Assembly (NCBI GenBank): GCA_001599815.1
Contig: BCIA01000004.1
Span: 4,056,082-4,120,081 of the forward strand
DNA from: Furcasterigmium furcatum
Lineage: Eukaryota > Ascomycota > Sordariomycetes > Glomerellales > Plectosphaerellaceae
DNA length: 64,000 nt
Direction: 5' to 3'
This document shows, piece after piece, positions 9,337-19,782 of the stretch; the stretch's first letter is position 1, and each line of letters starts with the position of its first letter. Below the pieces are notes generated by a model. That model worked only from the letters and a program-made list of their open reading frames with translations. It searched no databases and was not told the DNA's origin. A program made the position numbers and the translations under genes.

Positions 9337-11359
9337 ATGGATGCCCCTGATCCCGGTGATGCAAGCGGCCGTCGCAACAAGAGGCAGCGGACGTCGGCTA
9401 TCTACGATCGCAAGAGAGCAGTGACCGCGTGCCAGCCATGCCGCCTTCGCAAGACAAAATGCGACAATCTGAGGCCGACCTGCGGCTTCTGCCAGAAGAA
9501 CCAGGGCCATTGCGTCTATCCTGACGCCTCGAGCGAGCAGTCCGCGTATGTCCCCCTGTGTCGCCTTGAATGCACCTTGTACTCATGTCTTCAGTTTCGA
9601 CCCGGCCAGCCTGGCCATTCTGGACCGCCTCAATCATGTGGTGTCGCTGCTCGAACAGCGTCCGGCCCAGCCCAGTCCAGCGTCAGAACCTCCTCATGAT
9701 TCACCCGCCGATGCGCAGGTCAACAGTAGAGGCCTCGAATTCTCCGCAACATGGTCGACAGATGACCTGCTAGGAGAACTGAACGCACCGGGATTGCCTG
9801 CGAGACACGTCAACTGCGAGAGTGTCCTGGCATGGCCTTGTTTTGCGAGCTCGAGTGCCTCGGGCCAGTCTTTCGCCCTCGACATCACCGCAGACACCGA
9901 GGACGATGCCCCTGTTTCCGCCGGGCGTGGCGTCCGGGAAGAGGACTTCCATCGGCTGGCGAAGAGATTCCTCATGCATGCGCATGTCAAGAATCCCATT
10001 CTCGACATTCCCGAGTTCCGAGGGTATGTGAGAGACGCTGTAGAAACTGGGCCACGCTGGGATGGGCCAACCTGTCTAGTGGTAAGGGACTCCCTCTCCT
10101 GCCCACAGACCGCTGTTTCCCCGGGAGACTGATCGTTGCAACAGCTCATCACCTGCGCGATAGGGTGTTTGACAGAACCCCTCGACCCCTCCATGGCGCA
10201 CAACGGCGGGGGAGATGACTCTCAGTCGCCCAGCGCGACGTCGGACATGGACATGGCCACGGCGCGATGCTATTTCATCGCGGCACAGAAGCGCCTCGGC
10301 CTTCTGAGATTCACCCATCTCCATCTCCAATGTCTGTTCTTGTTCGGGATTTTCGAGATGTACTGCCTGCGACCCATCCACGCCTGGGAATACTTCAATC
10401 AGGCCAGCCTGCAGTGTCGTAATCTCCTGTGGCGAGAGGAGTACAAGAGGTCGAGTTCCGACCAGCAGGACTCCCGGCAGATGCAGAAGCTGGAGCAGCG
10501 CCTGTACTGGTCATGCATTAAGTCGGAGATGGAGTTGAGAAGCGATATCCCGCTCCCTCCCAGCGGCTTCTCCGGCTTCCACTATCCGAATCTCTTCCCG
10601 TGCCCACCCACTGGCTTTTCTTCGCCCATGCCCCGAGAAGCAGATCTTGGAGGGGAGGATATGGCGGCCGAGGAGGAGCGCAGCTGGTTTTACTACCTGG
10701 CGGAGATTTCGTACCGGAAGATGATGAACCGCGCCATGTCGACCATGGGACCCCAGGACAGCCCTCAGAGTAGTTGGACTCACGACATTGCAGAGAAGAT
10801 GAGGCAGGCGAAGGACTTGAGCGAACAGGTCGATGTTTGGTGAGTTCATATCCCGTGACACATCCTTCTAGGTCAGGCGAAGCTGAACGTCTTCAGGATG
10901 TCGCATGTCCCGCCGCCCATCAACACCAATGTTTCCGACCACGAACTGGCCCTGATCGTTCGGATCCGAGGCGTCCAGTGCCGAGAGTGGATTCATCGGC
11001 CGTTTCTCTACTATGCCATCCACCAGCCTCACGACGACCCGCACATGGAGGATGTGATCCCCCTGGCGCAGGAATGTCTGCGCCACTGCATCGACTTGGT
11101 ACTCACCACCCCGGCGCATCGACAGCACGGGACCTGGTTCGTCTGCAGGTCCGCGGTGACACGGATACTCATGTTCCTTGCTGCGGCCCGCAGCGGAAGA
11201 TTCGAGCTCCCAGACAGATGGATAGAGGCACTGAACCGGGCGCGGGGGCATCTGCGGCGCTGGAAGTCGGAGGCACCAGATCTCGAGGCTGCCTCACAGC
11301 TCGTGGAGAGGCTCGTCGCGGAGACGTCGACGTTCGTCAATCTTGGCCCGTCGAAGTGA
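9337..11359 (+). CDS. Zn(II)2Cys6 fungal-specific transcription factor
   Basis: Four exons (9337-9545, 9595-10081, 10145-10839, 10897-11359) close in phase to give 617 aa. The N-terminus is basic and nuclear-localisation-like (GRRNKRQRTS), then comes a canonical binuclear zinc cluster at about residues 32-59: CQPCRLRKTKCD with the second half CGFCQKNQGHC. A dimerisation-type linker follows (LAILDRLNHVVSLLEQ). The middle region resembles the fungal transcription factor MHR. Intron 1 (49 nt) lies just after the zinc cluster, a common position. It sits downstream of, and in the same orientation as, the plus-strand Gfo/Idh gene, so it may regulate the two oxidoreductases; that is inference from position only. 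Confidence 0.9.
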
Positions 11360-11710
11360 GTCCATCTGATATTCTTGGTGCTCAGGGGGCAAAAGAAAGG
11401 ATCAGGGTTACATAGGTGGTTGGATGAAAAGCAGAACATTCCGAATGTGCCAGTGGCCTTGGATCTCCTGCCACTACTATCCACCGGTGATCGCGCGTTG
11501 CTCTTCTTCGCTCAGCGCTGGCCTTACAAAGCAGGGCGCTACCTGAATATCCCATCTTTCTTATTCCCACGACACGACAGGAGGAGTAGCCTTGGCCACT
11601 GCTGCCTGCCACGACTCGCGCGTAGCGGGGTCCCTAATTACGGCCTCTTCATGCTCCGCGCTCGATAGGTCCTCGTTCCAGCGGAAGAATAGGTACCAGA
11701 CCTGCGGGTC
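11360..11710. other. Convergent intergenic region
   Basis: This lies between the regulator stop and the stop of the orphan minus-strand gene. No coding feature is seen; base composition becomes more TpA-rich toward the right. Confidence 0.35.
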
Positions 11711-12247
11711 CTAAGGCTCGCTGCCATCTACTTCCACCCATACAAAGCACTTCCAAATCTCATACGGAGGCACGCGCAGGTCGTCGCAGCCCTCCGTTAT
11801 AAAACCGCCCCCGACGGTGTTGCAAAGGACGCGACGCACTTCCTCGTACGGCCCTTCGACGCCGAGAGTATTAACGGTCATTCGCCCGTACATCCCGTCG
11901 CTCCAGCGCCCTTCGCCGAGGGAGAAGCCCAAATCCCACCGCAGACCAAAAAAGCAAAGCCAGGAGGCGTCCTCACAGCCCAGGCTTCGGAGGACAACGG
12001 CGCAACAGGGAGACGCCTTAAAGGCTTCCAGGGCCCCGGCGGATTCCCATACTGTCTCGTCAGAAGCTAAACGGCTTTGGGTGATCAGATAGGTAAGGCA
12101 CTTACGGATATTAAGGGCGGCATTCTCGGGGACTTCCACCATACGCCCCAAACGCAGCTTAAGGAGCCCCGGCACGTCTACGAGAGGGCCGAGATCCGCG
12201 TCAGGGTACTCGGCTGGCCATTTAATCCAGGTTTGCTCACACGGCAT
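11711..12247 (-). CDS. Orphan 178-aa hypothetical protein
   Basis: Uninterrupted 179-codon frame from an ATG at 12247. The protein is neutral, rich in Trp, Gly and Val, without signal peptide or membrane segment, and contains repeated WV/CF and WDLGFSLGEGRW-like aromatic stretches. I recognise no family. Codon choice differs from neighbouring genes, with frequent TTA-containing codon junctions such as CTTAAG and CCTTAATATC, rather than the C-ending codons used elsewhere in the window. It sits at the edge of a gene-poor TpA-rich stretch. It may be a lineage-restricted or mobile-family gene; the uniform open frame on a non-GC-rich background argues against a chance ORF. Confidence 0.5.
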   Translation of the reverse strand: MPCEQTWIKWPAEYPDADLGPLVDVPGLLKLRLGRMVEVPENAALNIRKCLTYLITQSRLASDETVWESAGALEAFKASPCCAVVLRSLGCEDASWLCFFGLRWDLGFSLGEGRWSDGMYGRMTVNTLGVEGPYEEVRRVLCNTVGGGFITEGCDDLRVPPYEIWKCFVWVEVDGSEP

Positions 12248-13563
12248 ACGGAATCAAGTCCATATCGTTCGTGCTTTTTCTTACCGCCGCCTAATAGGAT
12301 TTCCCTTTATTCTCGCCATTTAGAGGAGGGAAGATTAACTAAAAAGGGGGATAGTTTTAGGGAGGAAAGTGGAAGAGAAGTGGAAGAGGGGACCGCGTCT
12401 AGATTTATATCTTAATTTACTGCCATAGTGTACACTCCAACTCAAAAGGGTCCAATCGGTGCGAGTAGACATCGAAACAAGGTATGCTCCCGGCTAATAT
12501 TGCACGGAAGAAAGTACTTAGTACAGACAGGAGAGACCGTGGTACTACCTAAGGCGGGGTACCTAGGTACAAAGGCCGGCATTACGGCTTAGGTAAGGTG
12601 CTTGAAGTATCTAGAGACGGTCTTGATGCTGCGGAAGCGGTGGAACTGCGGTTGGTATCCATGTTATCCTCTCTTATATGAGAATCCATGAGTGCTTCAG
12701 GTCTAACATTGAGTTAGTCCCCATACTAGATAAAGCTGATGCCTTCCTGCAAGAGCGATCTTTGGCAGACTTGGAGAGAAACAGTCTCGTGTCGGGTACG
12801 ACTTGGCTTTCCCTTTAAACGCCCCCTTTTCAATATCACTGATGATATCCACCTCGAAGTCTTCCTCCGTACTCTTGAGTACTACGATGGCATCCTTATC
12901 CTCATCTATATCCGGGTCGGTACCTGAAGAAGCTACACGGGCACACAGAGGAGCAATTGGCGAGGACGAGAGAACGGGATAGCCCTAGGGGGGAACAGGG
13001 GATCCGATGGACGGAACATAGCGGGTGAAATTATTGCATACCTATGTATTATAACTTCAAAGGTGTCTAATAGACGTAGTATTGGAAGCTAGCTATGCCC
13101 CTTGTCTATGGTATATCTCTGGGCTTGTAGGAAACACCCTTCAAGAGGGGAAAGCCTCCGTGCCACACAGTGAAAACCATCATAGTTATTACTGGTATCT
13201 AATACCTGCGTACAGGCCCGGCCACTTTAACCGAATTCCCAAGTCATTTTTCATGTCGTTGTGGGACGAAACCCGTGGCGTATCGGCAAGCCACCAGGTG
13301 GATGGAAGACGGAGAATGCTCGGAGATTCTACAACTCCACGCGTTCCAGGCGTTTCATCGGGGAAACTCCGGTCGGCTTCTCCTATTTCGTATCCTCCGG
13401 CGGCTTGGCGGGCGGCTCCTGTGGCGTACTGCCAACTTCAAGTCCGGATCCTGATGACCCGTCACCCCGCCGAACCGTTCACAAAATCTCATCTGCCTCT
13501 CAGTCTCTCCCCTCGCTCCTCGTCTACCACACTCTCTACCACTGCTCTGGGAGTACCGCCAAA
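12248..13563. other. Gene-poor TpA-rich stretch
   Basis: About 1.3 kb without a supportable gene. It contains CCTAGGTAC/GGTACC-like palindromic fragments (12550-12575) and long TpA-rich runs, unlike the rest of the window. It may be the remnant of a repeat altered by RIP, but no terminal repeats or transposase were found. The final ~100 bases hold the CT-rich leader of the next gene. Confidence 0.4.
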
Positions 13564-14341
13564 ATGGCCGCCACTCAGAAAGACCTCGCCGCCATCGAGG
13601 CATCCAAGGAGCTCAACAATACGCCCAAGGGCGATCACTACGAGCGGATGATCTCGGGCATGCTGTGAGTCCTGGTGATACTCGGCATTGGTGCGTGACT
13701 GACATTTCAAGCTACGATTGCATGGACCCCGAGCTCATGGCAGGCCGGTTCCGCGCTCGCAAGATGATGCACAAGTACAACAACTACTTCCCCGACGAGG
13801 CGACGGCAGACTCCCTCACCCAGGAACGGGACGCCATGCTCAGGGGGATCTTCGGCAAGATCGGAAAGGAACCGTTCATCGAACCCCCGCTGAATATCGA
13901 CTACGGAAGCAACGTCATCATCGGCGACCGCTTCTACTCCAATTTCAAGTAAGCCTGCCCGGTCCTCGCTGTGGCACGAACAGGGAAAACAGACGAAACT
14001 AACCTGCCCATGGTCTCGTCATCCTCGACTGTGCGATCGTGAGGATCGGCGACAGGGTCATGTTCGGCCCGTTCGTTTCCATCTTCGCGGCAACACACGA
14101 GACCGACGTCCAGTCGAGGCGCGACTACATCGAGTACGCCCGGGAGGTCACCATCGGAGACGACTGCTGGATCGGAGGCAACGTCACGATCATGCCCGGT
14201 GTCAAGATCGGCAAGGGCTGCACCATTGGGGCGGGCAGCGTGGTCACTAAGGACATCCCGGACTTTTCTGTTGCGGTTGGATCGCCTGCGAAGGTGGTGA
14301 AAAAGGTTGACCCGGTCGAGGACATCCCGAAGACCTCCTGA
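13564..14341 (+). CDS. Maltose/galactoside O-acetyltransferase-type enzyme (left-handed beta-helix), with a defective splice acceptor
   Basis: Acetyl-CoA-dependent sugar O-acetyltransferase of the MAT/GAT (LacA/Maa) class. The N-terminal cap (MISGMLYDCMDPEL; KYNNYFPDEAT) is followed by hexapeptide-repeat helix (GDDCWIGGNVTIMPGVKIG; TIGAGSVVTKDIPD). The acetyl-acceptor site His is in FAATHETDVQSR. Exons are 13564-13664, 13712-13948 and, by homology, 14014-14341, giving 221 aa. Intron 2 has a good GTAAGC donor and a CTAAC branch point, but the position required for the frame (LVILDCA) is preceded by GG rather than AG. The next AG (14042-14043) is in frame but would skip ten conserved residues. 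So either the acceptor is mutated, the base is an error, or a shortened protein is made. Confidence 0.8.
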
Positions 14342-15023
14342 GGCGTCAAGTGGGGATTCCATTGAATGCCCCTTCCAACAGCTGCTTCCAAGTTTTACGA
14401 CCATGCGACACGACTCATGACCCATGTGTTTGTTAGACTGAACATGCTGTGAGAAATAGAAATACGCCCCTTCAGAGTGCGGCTCCGAGTGGGACGGTTT
14501 GACCGAATTAGGAGAGAAAGGTTATCTCGCACATTGGTGATCGCTCATGCATCGATGCGAGCTCGAGACGAGAGGACTGAGAGATGAATGTGTGTGTGTG
14601 ACCTAGCTACAGACGAGGTCAGACGTCTCAGGGTGCACATCCTGCACCGCACTACGCAGCTTTCTGACGCTTAAAGGTAGCCGTGAGGATGCGATAATTC
14701 TGGTTTGTAACGTTGAAGTCTTCCTCGAAATAGGTTCTCGCAAAGCAGACGGCTTCCTCCACGCCCTGCACGCTCTCATTCACGTTGGCGCCCGCCCGCA
14801 TCTAACATTTAATATTTGGGGAGAGCGGGACGGGATCCTGTATTTTCCAGTGGGTACTTATGGTCGTACGTCTAACATTGAACATAACAAGACTGCCTCG
14901 TCTACTATCAATCGAACTATGTTAATCAATGCCTACGTCTCATATTCTACTCATCCTCGCTACCTACGCATCTTCACCACATGTCCGCTAGAAACCCTAC
15001 ACTTTCTCTGTAGTATCATCTGC
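14342..15023. other. Intergenic region between convergent genes with a possible relic
   Basis: Apart from the short open fragment noted separately at 14652-14801, nothing is supported. The right part (14860-15020) is TA- and CT-rich 3' flank of the sugar transporter. Confidence 0.35.
14652..14801 (-). pseudogene. Possible C-terminal gene relic (49 codons)
   Basis: A 49-codon open stretch starts at an ATG at 14801 and ends with TAG. It has a natural-looking protein composition, including NVNESVQGVEEAVCFARTYF and NQNYRILTATFKRQ. It looks like the tail of a once longer protein, but sequence upstream on that strand has no continuing frame. No family is recognised; it could also be a chance frame. 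Confidence 0.25.
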
Positions 15024-16646
15024 CTACTCTTCCGCCTGCACGTCTGAACCCTGCTTCTGATCCATGTGGAAAGCCTCAGCGGCGCGTCTCTCAGCGACTG
15101 TCACGTACTCGCGGAAATGACGAGCCGGGACGCGGTTGATAAACAACTCGTCAAGTTCCTCATACGAACGCATGCGAGACTCGGGGACATAAAAGAAGGC
15201 CATGACGGCAAAGATGAGCATGAATGCTCCGAACACGAAACCGATCTTGGCCTTCAGATTGCCATATCCAGGGTTGAACATATACGGGGCCACAAAGGAC
15301 CACATAGTGTTTACCGCAGCGGAGATAGAGAGTGCGATTGCCAGGGTTTTCGCCCTGAGGACCGAGGTCGGGATTTCTCCCGCAATCGTATACACCGTAG
15401 ACCCAACTCCAATATTGTAGAAGAAGTTGTACATGGTGTAGAAGCCTACAGCGGCAGTCGTTGCAGAATCCGTAGTGATAGAACCGGCGATTCCCATACA
15501 GATAAGGAGGAAGAACAGGCCGACGCAGCCGCAGATGAACATAGGCCGACGGCCCCAGAAATCGGAGAGCAGGAAGGCGAGGGTGGCGCCAGACATGGAT
15601 AGGATCTGTGCCCCGATTCCGATGGCGAAAGACTGGTGATCAGAAATGCCGAGGTACTGATACATGAGAGTGCCGTAGTTGGAGACAAACCCAAGACCGG
15701 ACATGGGTTCGGAGAGGAAAACGAAGATGGCGATGAGGGTGCGGCGCAGGTTGGTACCCCGGAAGCAATCGATATAGGACCCTGACTTCTGGATTTCCGC
15801 CTCTTGCAACGTCAACTTGATGCGTTCAAGGTGTCCCTCGGCGTCGCGGGGGTCTGAGTATAAGCGTTCAAGCACCTTGCCAGCCTCCTCCATTTTACCC
15901 TTTCGCACGAGATAGACCGGAGACTCGGGCATGAAGATATGTCCTGCGAGGGCCACCACGGCAAAGCCCCATTGAGCGCAGATGACGGACTTCCAGGACC
16001 AAGATGACGTCCAGCTCTGGGTGAAATAGCTCATAATCGACACGATGAAGGGGCCTATGCATTGGGACAGGTTGCAGAATCCAATAACGGAGGCGCGAAT
16101 CGCCAGGGGCGATACTTCGGCGACGTAGGAAGTGCAGAGATTAAGGAAAGCCCCGATCGCGACAAAGTTGAGCATCTTGCCGCCGAAGAACATGGCGATG
16201 GAGGTGGCGGTGAATTCGATCGCGATCGATGAAATGTTGATGACGGCCGCCGCCAGCATGACCGGCTTGGTTCCGATCATATCGGAGAAATACGACGCAG
16301 CGACGGAACCCAGAATGGCGAAGGCGTTTGAGCCGCCGCTCAAAGCTGACTGCCACTTTGTCTCGACAAAGTAACGGCCGTCCTGGTAAGTGCCGAAATC
16401 TCTCTGGAACACCGGGATGCTGAGAACGGTGCCGGAGGCGCCGTTCTCGAACCCACGGACAATGAGGGTCCAAAGCATGACGAAGATCCAGAAGAGGAGT
16501 CGGGGGTCCTTGCGGAGCGTTTGGAGGTAGGAGCGGTTATGTTCCTGTTGCTGGATGGCTCGGCCCCGGATTTCGCCAGCCGAGGCATCGTGAGTTTGAC
16601 GTTCGACTGGTTGCTCAACATGAGCGTCCGACTCAATCTTGTCCAT
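15024..16646 (-). CDS. MFS sugar transporter (hexose/alpha-glucoside-type, Sugar_tr family)
   Basis: Intronless, 540 aa, with about 12 membrane segments and hydrophilic ends. Family signatures visible: the loop-2 region SYFSDMIGTKPVML, the PESPVYLVRKGK motif after TM6 with the central cytosolic loop containing LYSDPRDAEGHLERIK, the loop-8 motif DFWGRRPMF, and PESRMRSYEELDELF after TM12. These place it in the fungal sugar-porter group, nearer to the alpha-glucoside/maltose permeases than to high-affinity glucose transporters, in my judgment. A TATA box lies 150 bp upstream. The neighbouring acetyltransferase and glycosidase genes would be consistent with a sugar-use role. Confidence 0.88.
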   Translation of the reverse strand: MDKIESDAHVEQPVERQTHDASAGEIRGRAIQQQEHNRSYLQTLRKDPRLLFWIFVMLWTLIVRGFENGASGTVLSIPVFQRDFGTYQDGRYFVETKWQSALSGGSNAFAILGSVAASYFSDMIGTKPVMLAAAVINISSIAIEFTATSIAMFFGGKMLNFVAIGAFLNLCTSYVAEVSPLAIRASVIGFCNLSQCIGPFIVSIMSYFTQSWTSSWSWKSVICAQWGFAVVALAGHIFMPESPVYLVRKGKMEEAGKVLERLYSDPRDAEGHLERIKLTLQEAEIQKSGSYIDCFRGTNLRRTLIAIFVFLSEPMSGLGFVSNYGTLMYQYLGISDHQSFAIGIGAQILSMSGATLAFLLSDFWGRRPMFICGCVGLFFLLICMGIAGSITTDSATTAAVGFYTMYNFFYNIGVGSTVYTIAGEIPTSVLRAKTLAIALSISAAVNTMWSFVAPYMFNPGYGNLKAKIGFVFGAFMLIFAVMAFFYVPESRMRSYEELDELFINRVPARHFREYVTVAERRAAEAFHMDQKQGSDVQAEE

Positions 16647-18066
16647 GGTGGTTGAGTTGAAGGAGTCTCGAAGGAAGGTCTCCTGGGAGAATTTCTGAGA
16701 TTGGTGCTGAGAGGGGGTAGTGGAAGAAGTGATCGTGCGATGAATCGAAGTGATGGAGCTTCACATTGCTTTCTTGGGGAAATATCTGGGGTTCATTATA
16801 TAGGTACTACCCGCTAAGGGAGAAGCTAGGGTCAGGCGCGGGGACCCCAAACTCCTTTCCCTCTCGGCTTGCACTTCGCCGGCACACGATGCCATCGTCG
16901 GCTGAGCTTTCACCGAACGCATTAGCCAGACCACGGATCATGTGAGGAACTTTTCCCCAACCGGTTAACCCGGGTAAGTATGATATTGTAGGGTGGAAGA
17001 GTCTCGTCTCGTGTACAGGCCATGTCAACACGCCATAAGCTTTGGCGAATCCGGCCTGGAAGCCAACCCGCTGGCCTGGAACCTTGGAACTAAGCGGAGG
17101 ACCAGTCGCAGCGGGCAATCCATGTGACGAAGGGAGAGTACTATTGAGGAAACCGACGGTTTGGTTCTAGTACCGCATTTTCCGCACTGCCCGTGAGAAG
17201 TATACCACACGTTGCGGAGGGTGGCGAGACGCCTACCCATGTTGGACTGACTCGAAAGGCTAGCCCTACCTTTCAGTGGTGTTTTGGTACAGGAACAGGC
17301 AATGATGTACACCCGCAGAGGTGGTATTGGGCTATGGGTCCCTTACATATCGGCATCCATATTGGTTAATAGACGCCGACCGCTTGGTTCTCTGTTGAGT
17401 ACCGGGGGACCGGCGAGTCCCCTGCAGCACTTGTTGCACTGAGATTGGATCCTCAAATTTCCTGACACCACCACCTGCTCGGATTTGATTATTCATGGAT
17501 GACGTAGAGAGGAAGTGGATAGGCTATGATAACTTGTGAAGGCACTCCGGAAGTGTTCGTCATCGTGGACGGAGTAGTCCGATTTCAGTTCAGATTCCTA
17601 TTGGACTGAGAGACGCGGTAGTACGATACGGGGAAAGTGGAGGCTCTACTAATGCTGGTCCGCCGTCCCTGCATACGACGTATTCGCTTATCATTAGTCG
17701 CCCGGCTGGCGGGTCGTACTAGGTAGCTCTCAGTCCGTCTTACTGGATACCCTCGGAGAACTACGAACGATATGAGTGTTCTGTGGCGGATGCCTTGCCT
17801 GCCGTACTTGCGCTTTCGCGTTCTCTTGGGTTCATGTTCATGTCCCTTCAAGGGATAAGCGTTAGCGCCCTTATTTAGGCTAATATAGCATGATTCAGTA
17901 TCATTGAACCTCTGAATTAGCCGGTCGGTGCAAAGCAGACCGAGGGCGGAGTACGCTTTGGTCAGACGCGTTTGACAACTGAAGCCTTTAATCATCTCGG
18001 ATCTCATTCTAGATCAAGAATATGTAGTTTCTTTGAGACGAAAGCTCTGAAACAGAAGTGACAAGC
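16647..18066. other. Intergenic region, 1.4 kb
   Basis: Holds the sugar-transporter promoter on the left. Open frames on the minus strand (for example 17585-18007) lack coding character or any recognisable motif and are not called. The middle section has mixed composition with no clear repeats. Confidence 0.4.
16796..16802 (-). promoter_or_regulatory. TATA box of the sugar transporter
   Basis: TATATAA on the minus strand, 150 bp before the transporter start codon; the leader between is A/G-rich. Confidence 0.45.
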
Positions 18067-19729
18067 ATGGCAACTGGTATTCTTCAGGTTCGTGGGGACG
18101 AAGTCGTCGACCGCCATGGGAACGTCGTCCTGCTCCGAGGTGCTGCCCTGGGAGGCTGGATGAAGTAAGAAACAAAGGATACCGTCCAGCATGTTTAATC
18201 ACCCACTAATATGTTCGCTAGCATGGAAAACTTCATCACCGGCTATCCGGGACACGAAAGTCAGCATCGGCGCTCGATGTTGGACGTCTTGGGCAAGGAG
18301 AAATACGACTTCTTCTTCGACAAATGGCTCGAATACTTCTTCACCGATGCTGACGCCAAGTACTTTGCGAGCTTAGGCTTAAACTGCATAAGGCTACCCT
18401 TCAATTACCGACACTTTGAGGATGATATGAATCCTCGTGTGCTCAAGCTTGACGGCTTCAAGCACCTTGACCGAGTTGTTCAACTTGTAGGCTGATCACA
18501 AATCCGGCCCGGGGATCAAGCCCATTATTATTAAGTCTCTTGCCCGACTGACTAGATCTAGTGTGCCGATAATGGCATTTACACCATTCTGGACATGCAC
18601 ACGGTGCCTGGGGGCCAAAACTGCGACTGGCACTCGGACAATGTGTCAAGCCATGCCGCTTTCTGGGACTACAAGGATCATCAAGATCGGACCCTATGGC
18701 TCTGGGAGCAGATTGCGGCTCGCTACAAGGGAAACTCCTGGGTTGCTGGATACAATCCTCTCAACGAGCCCTGCGATCCGGAACACTACCGCCTGCCCGC
18801 TTTCTATCAGTGCGTGGCCACCGCCATCCGGGCTGTCGACCCAGATCACATACTGTTCTTTGACGGAAACACTTTTGCAATGGAATGGAGAGGGTTCGAT
18901 TCCGTCATACCAAACTCGGTCTACTCCCTTCATGATTACTCGGTGAGCCCATCTTTTTACTGATGTTCTGACTCGATAGCTGGCTGGGCCGGGCGCTGAT
19001 ACGTCCCAGACAATGGGGTTTCCCAACGGCCCAACTTTCGAAGGACGGCCAGAGCAGATCAAAAAGCTCGAAACTCAGTTCATCCGGAAAGCCGAGTTCA
19101 TGACCCGCATGAAAGTTCCGATCTGGAACGGCGAGTTCGGCCCCGTGTACGCGAACCCAGTCGAAGCGAACGCCGAAGCGATCGACAAAGCGCGGTACGG
19201 GGTCTTGGAACAGCAGCTCTCACTCTACAATCGGTACCAGATCCACTGGAGCCTTTGGCTCTACAAGGACATCGGTGTGATGGGCATGGTCACGACGAAA
19301 CCGTTGAGCAAGTGGAATCAGCTCATTGCGCCGTTCCTGGAGAAAAAGAAGAAATATAAGTTGGACGGCTGGGGCCGAGAGCCAACCGCGGAGTCTGATG
19401 CGGCTGTCAAGCCGCTCGTCGAGTGGATTGACAAGGTCAGTCCGACGGCCAAAGACACCTACCCGACACCTTGGGCGACCGAAACGCACGTTATGCGCAA
19501 CATCCATCAAACATTCCTGGCAGCTTCCTTCTCAAACGAGTTTGCTAGTCTATTCAGAGGCCTGGAAAAGGATGATCTGGATGCCTTGGCCTACTCGTTC
19601 CATTTCAACGAATGCCGGCAGCGCAACCGCCTCAACGAGACCATCGTTGGTTTTGCTAAGCCACAGGGGGGGAGACAGCCGGTGCCTATGTATATAAAGA
19701 ACCAAGACGAACAGCCTATCACGCTGTGA
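18067..19729 (+). CDS. Glycoside hydrolase family 5 enzyme (exo-1,3-beta-glucanase-like), intracellular
   Basis: Four exons (18067-18164, 18222-18486, 18562-18942, 19010-19729) give 487 aa. The (beta/alpha)8 barrel signatures are present: RGAALGGWMNMENFITGYPG near the N-terminus, LNCIRLPFNYRHF, the acid/base Glu in GYNPLNEPCD, and the nucleophile Glu in PIWNGEFGP. There is no signal peptide, unlike secreted exo-glucanases, so a cytosolic glucan or glycolipid substrate is possible. All splice sites are GT-AG. The stop is followed within about 50 bp by the catalytic part of a GT8 gene in the same orientation. A TATATAAAG motif inside the last codons (about 19690) could serve as a downstream promoter. 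Confidence 0.88.
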
Positions 19730-19782
19730 AGCGTCTGATAACTAGGCAATTCAATACCTGTTGGCAAAAGGTGGACACGCAG

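Noticed and set aside
12540..12600. GGTACC/CCTAGG palindromes as possible transposon ends
   Set aside because: No paired terminal inverted repeats, target-site duplication or transposase fragment found; kept only as a compositional note.
17585..18007. A 140-codon minus-strand frame upstream of the GH5 gene
   Set aside because: Ser/Arg-rich without motif, no splice partners, and no codon bias; most likely chance.
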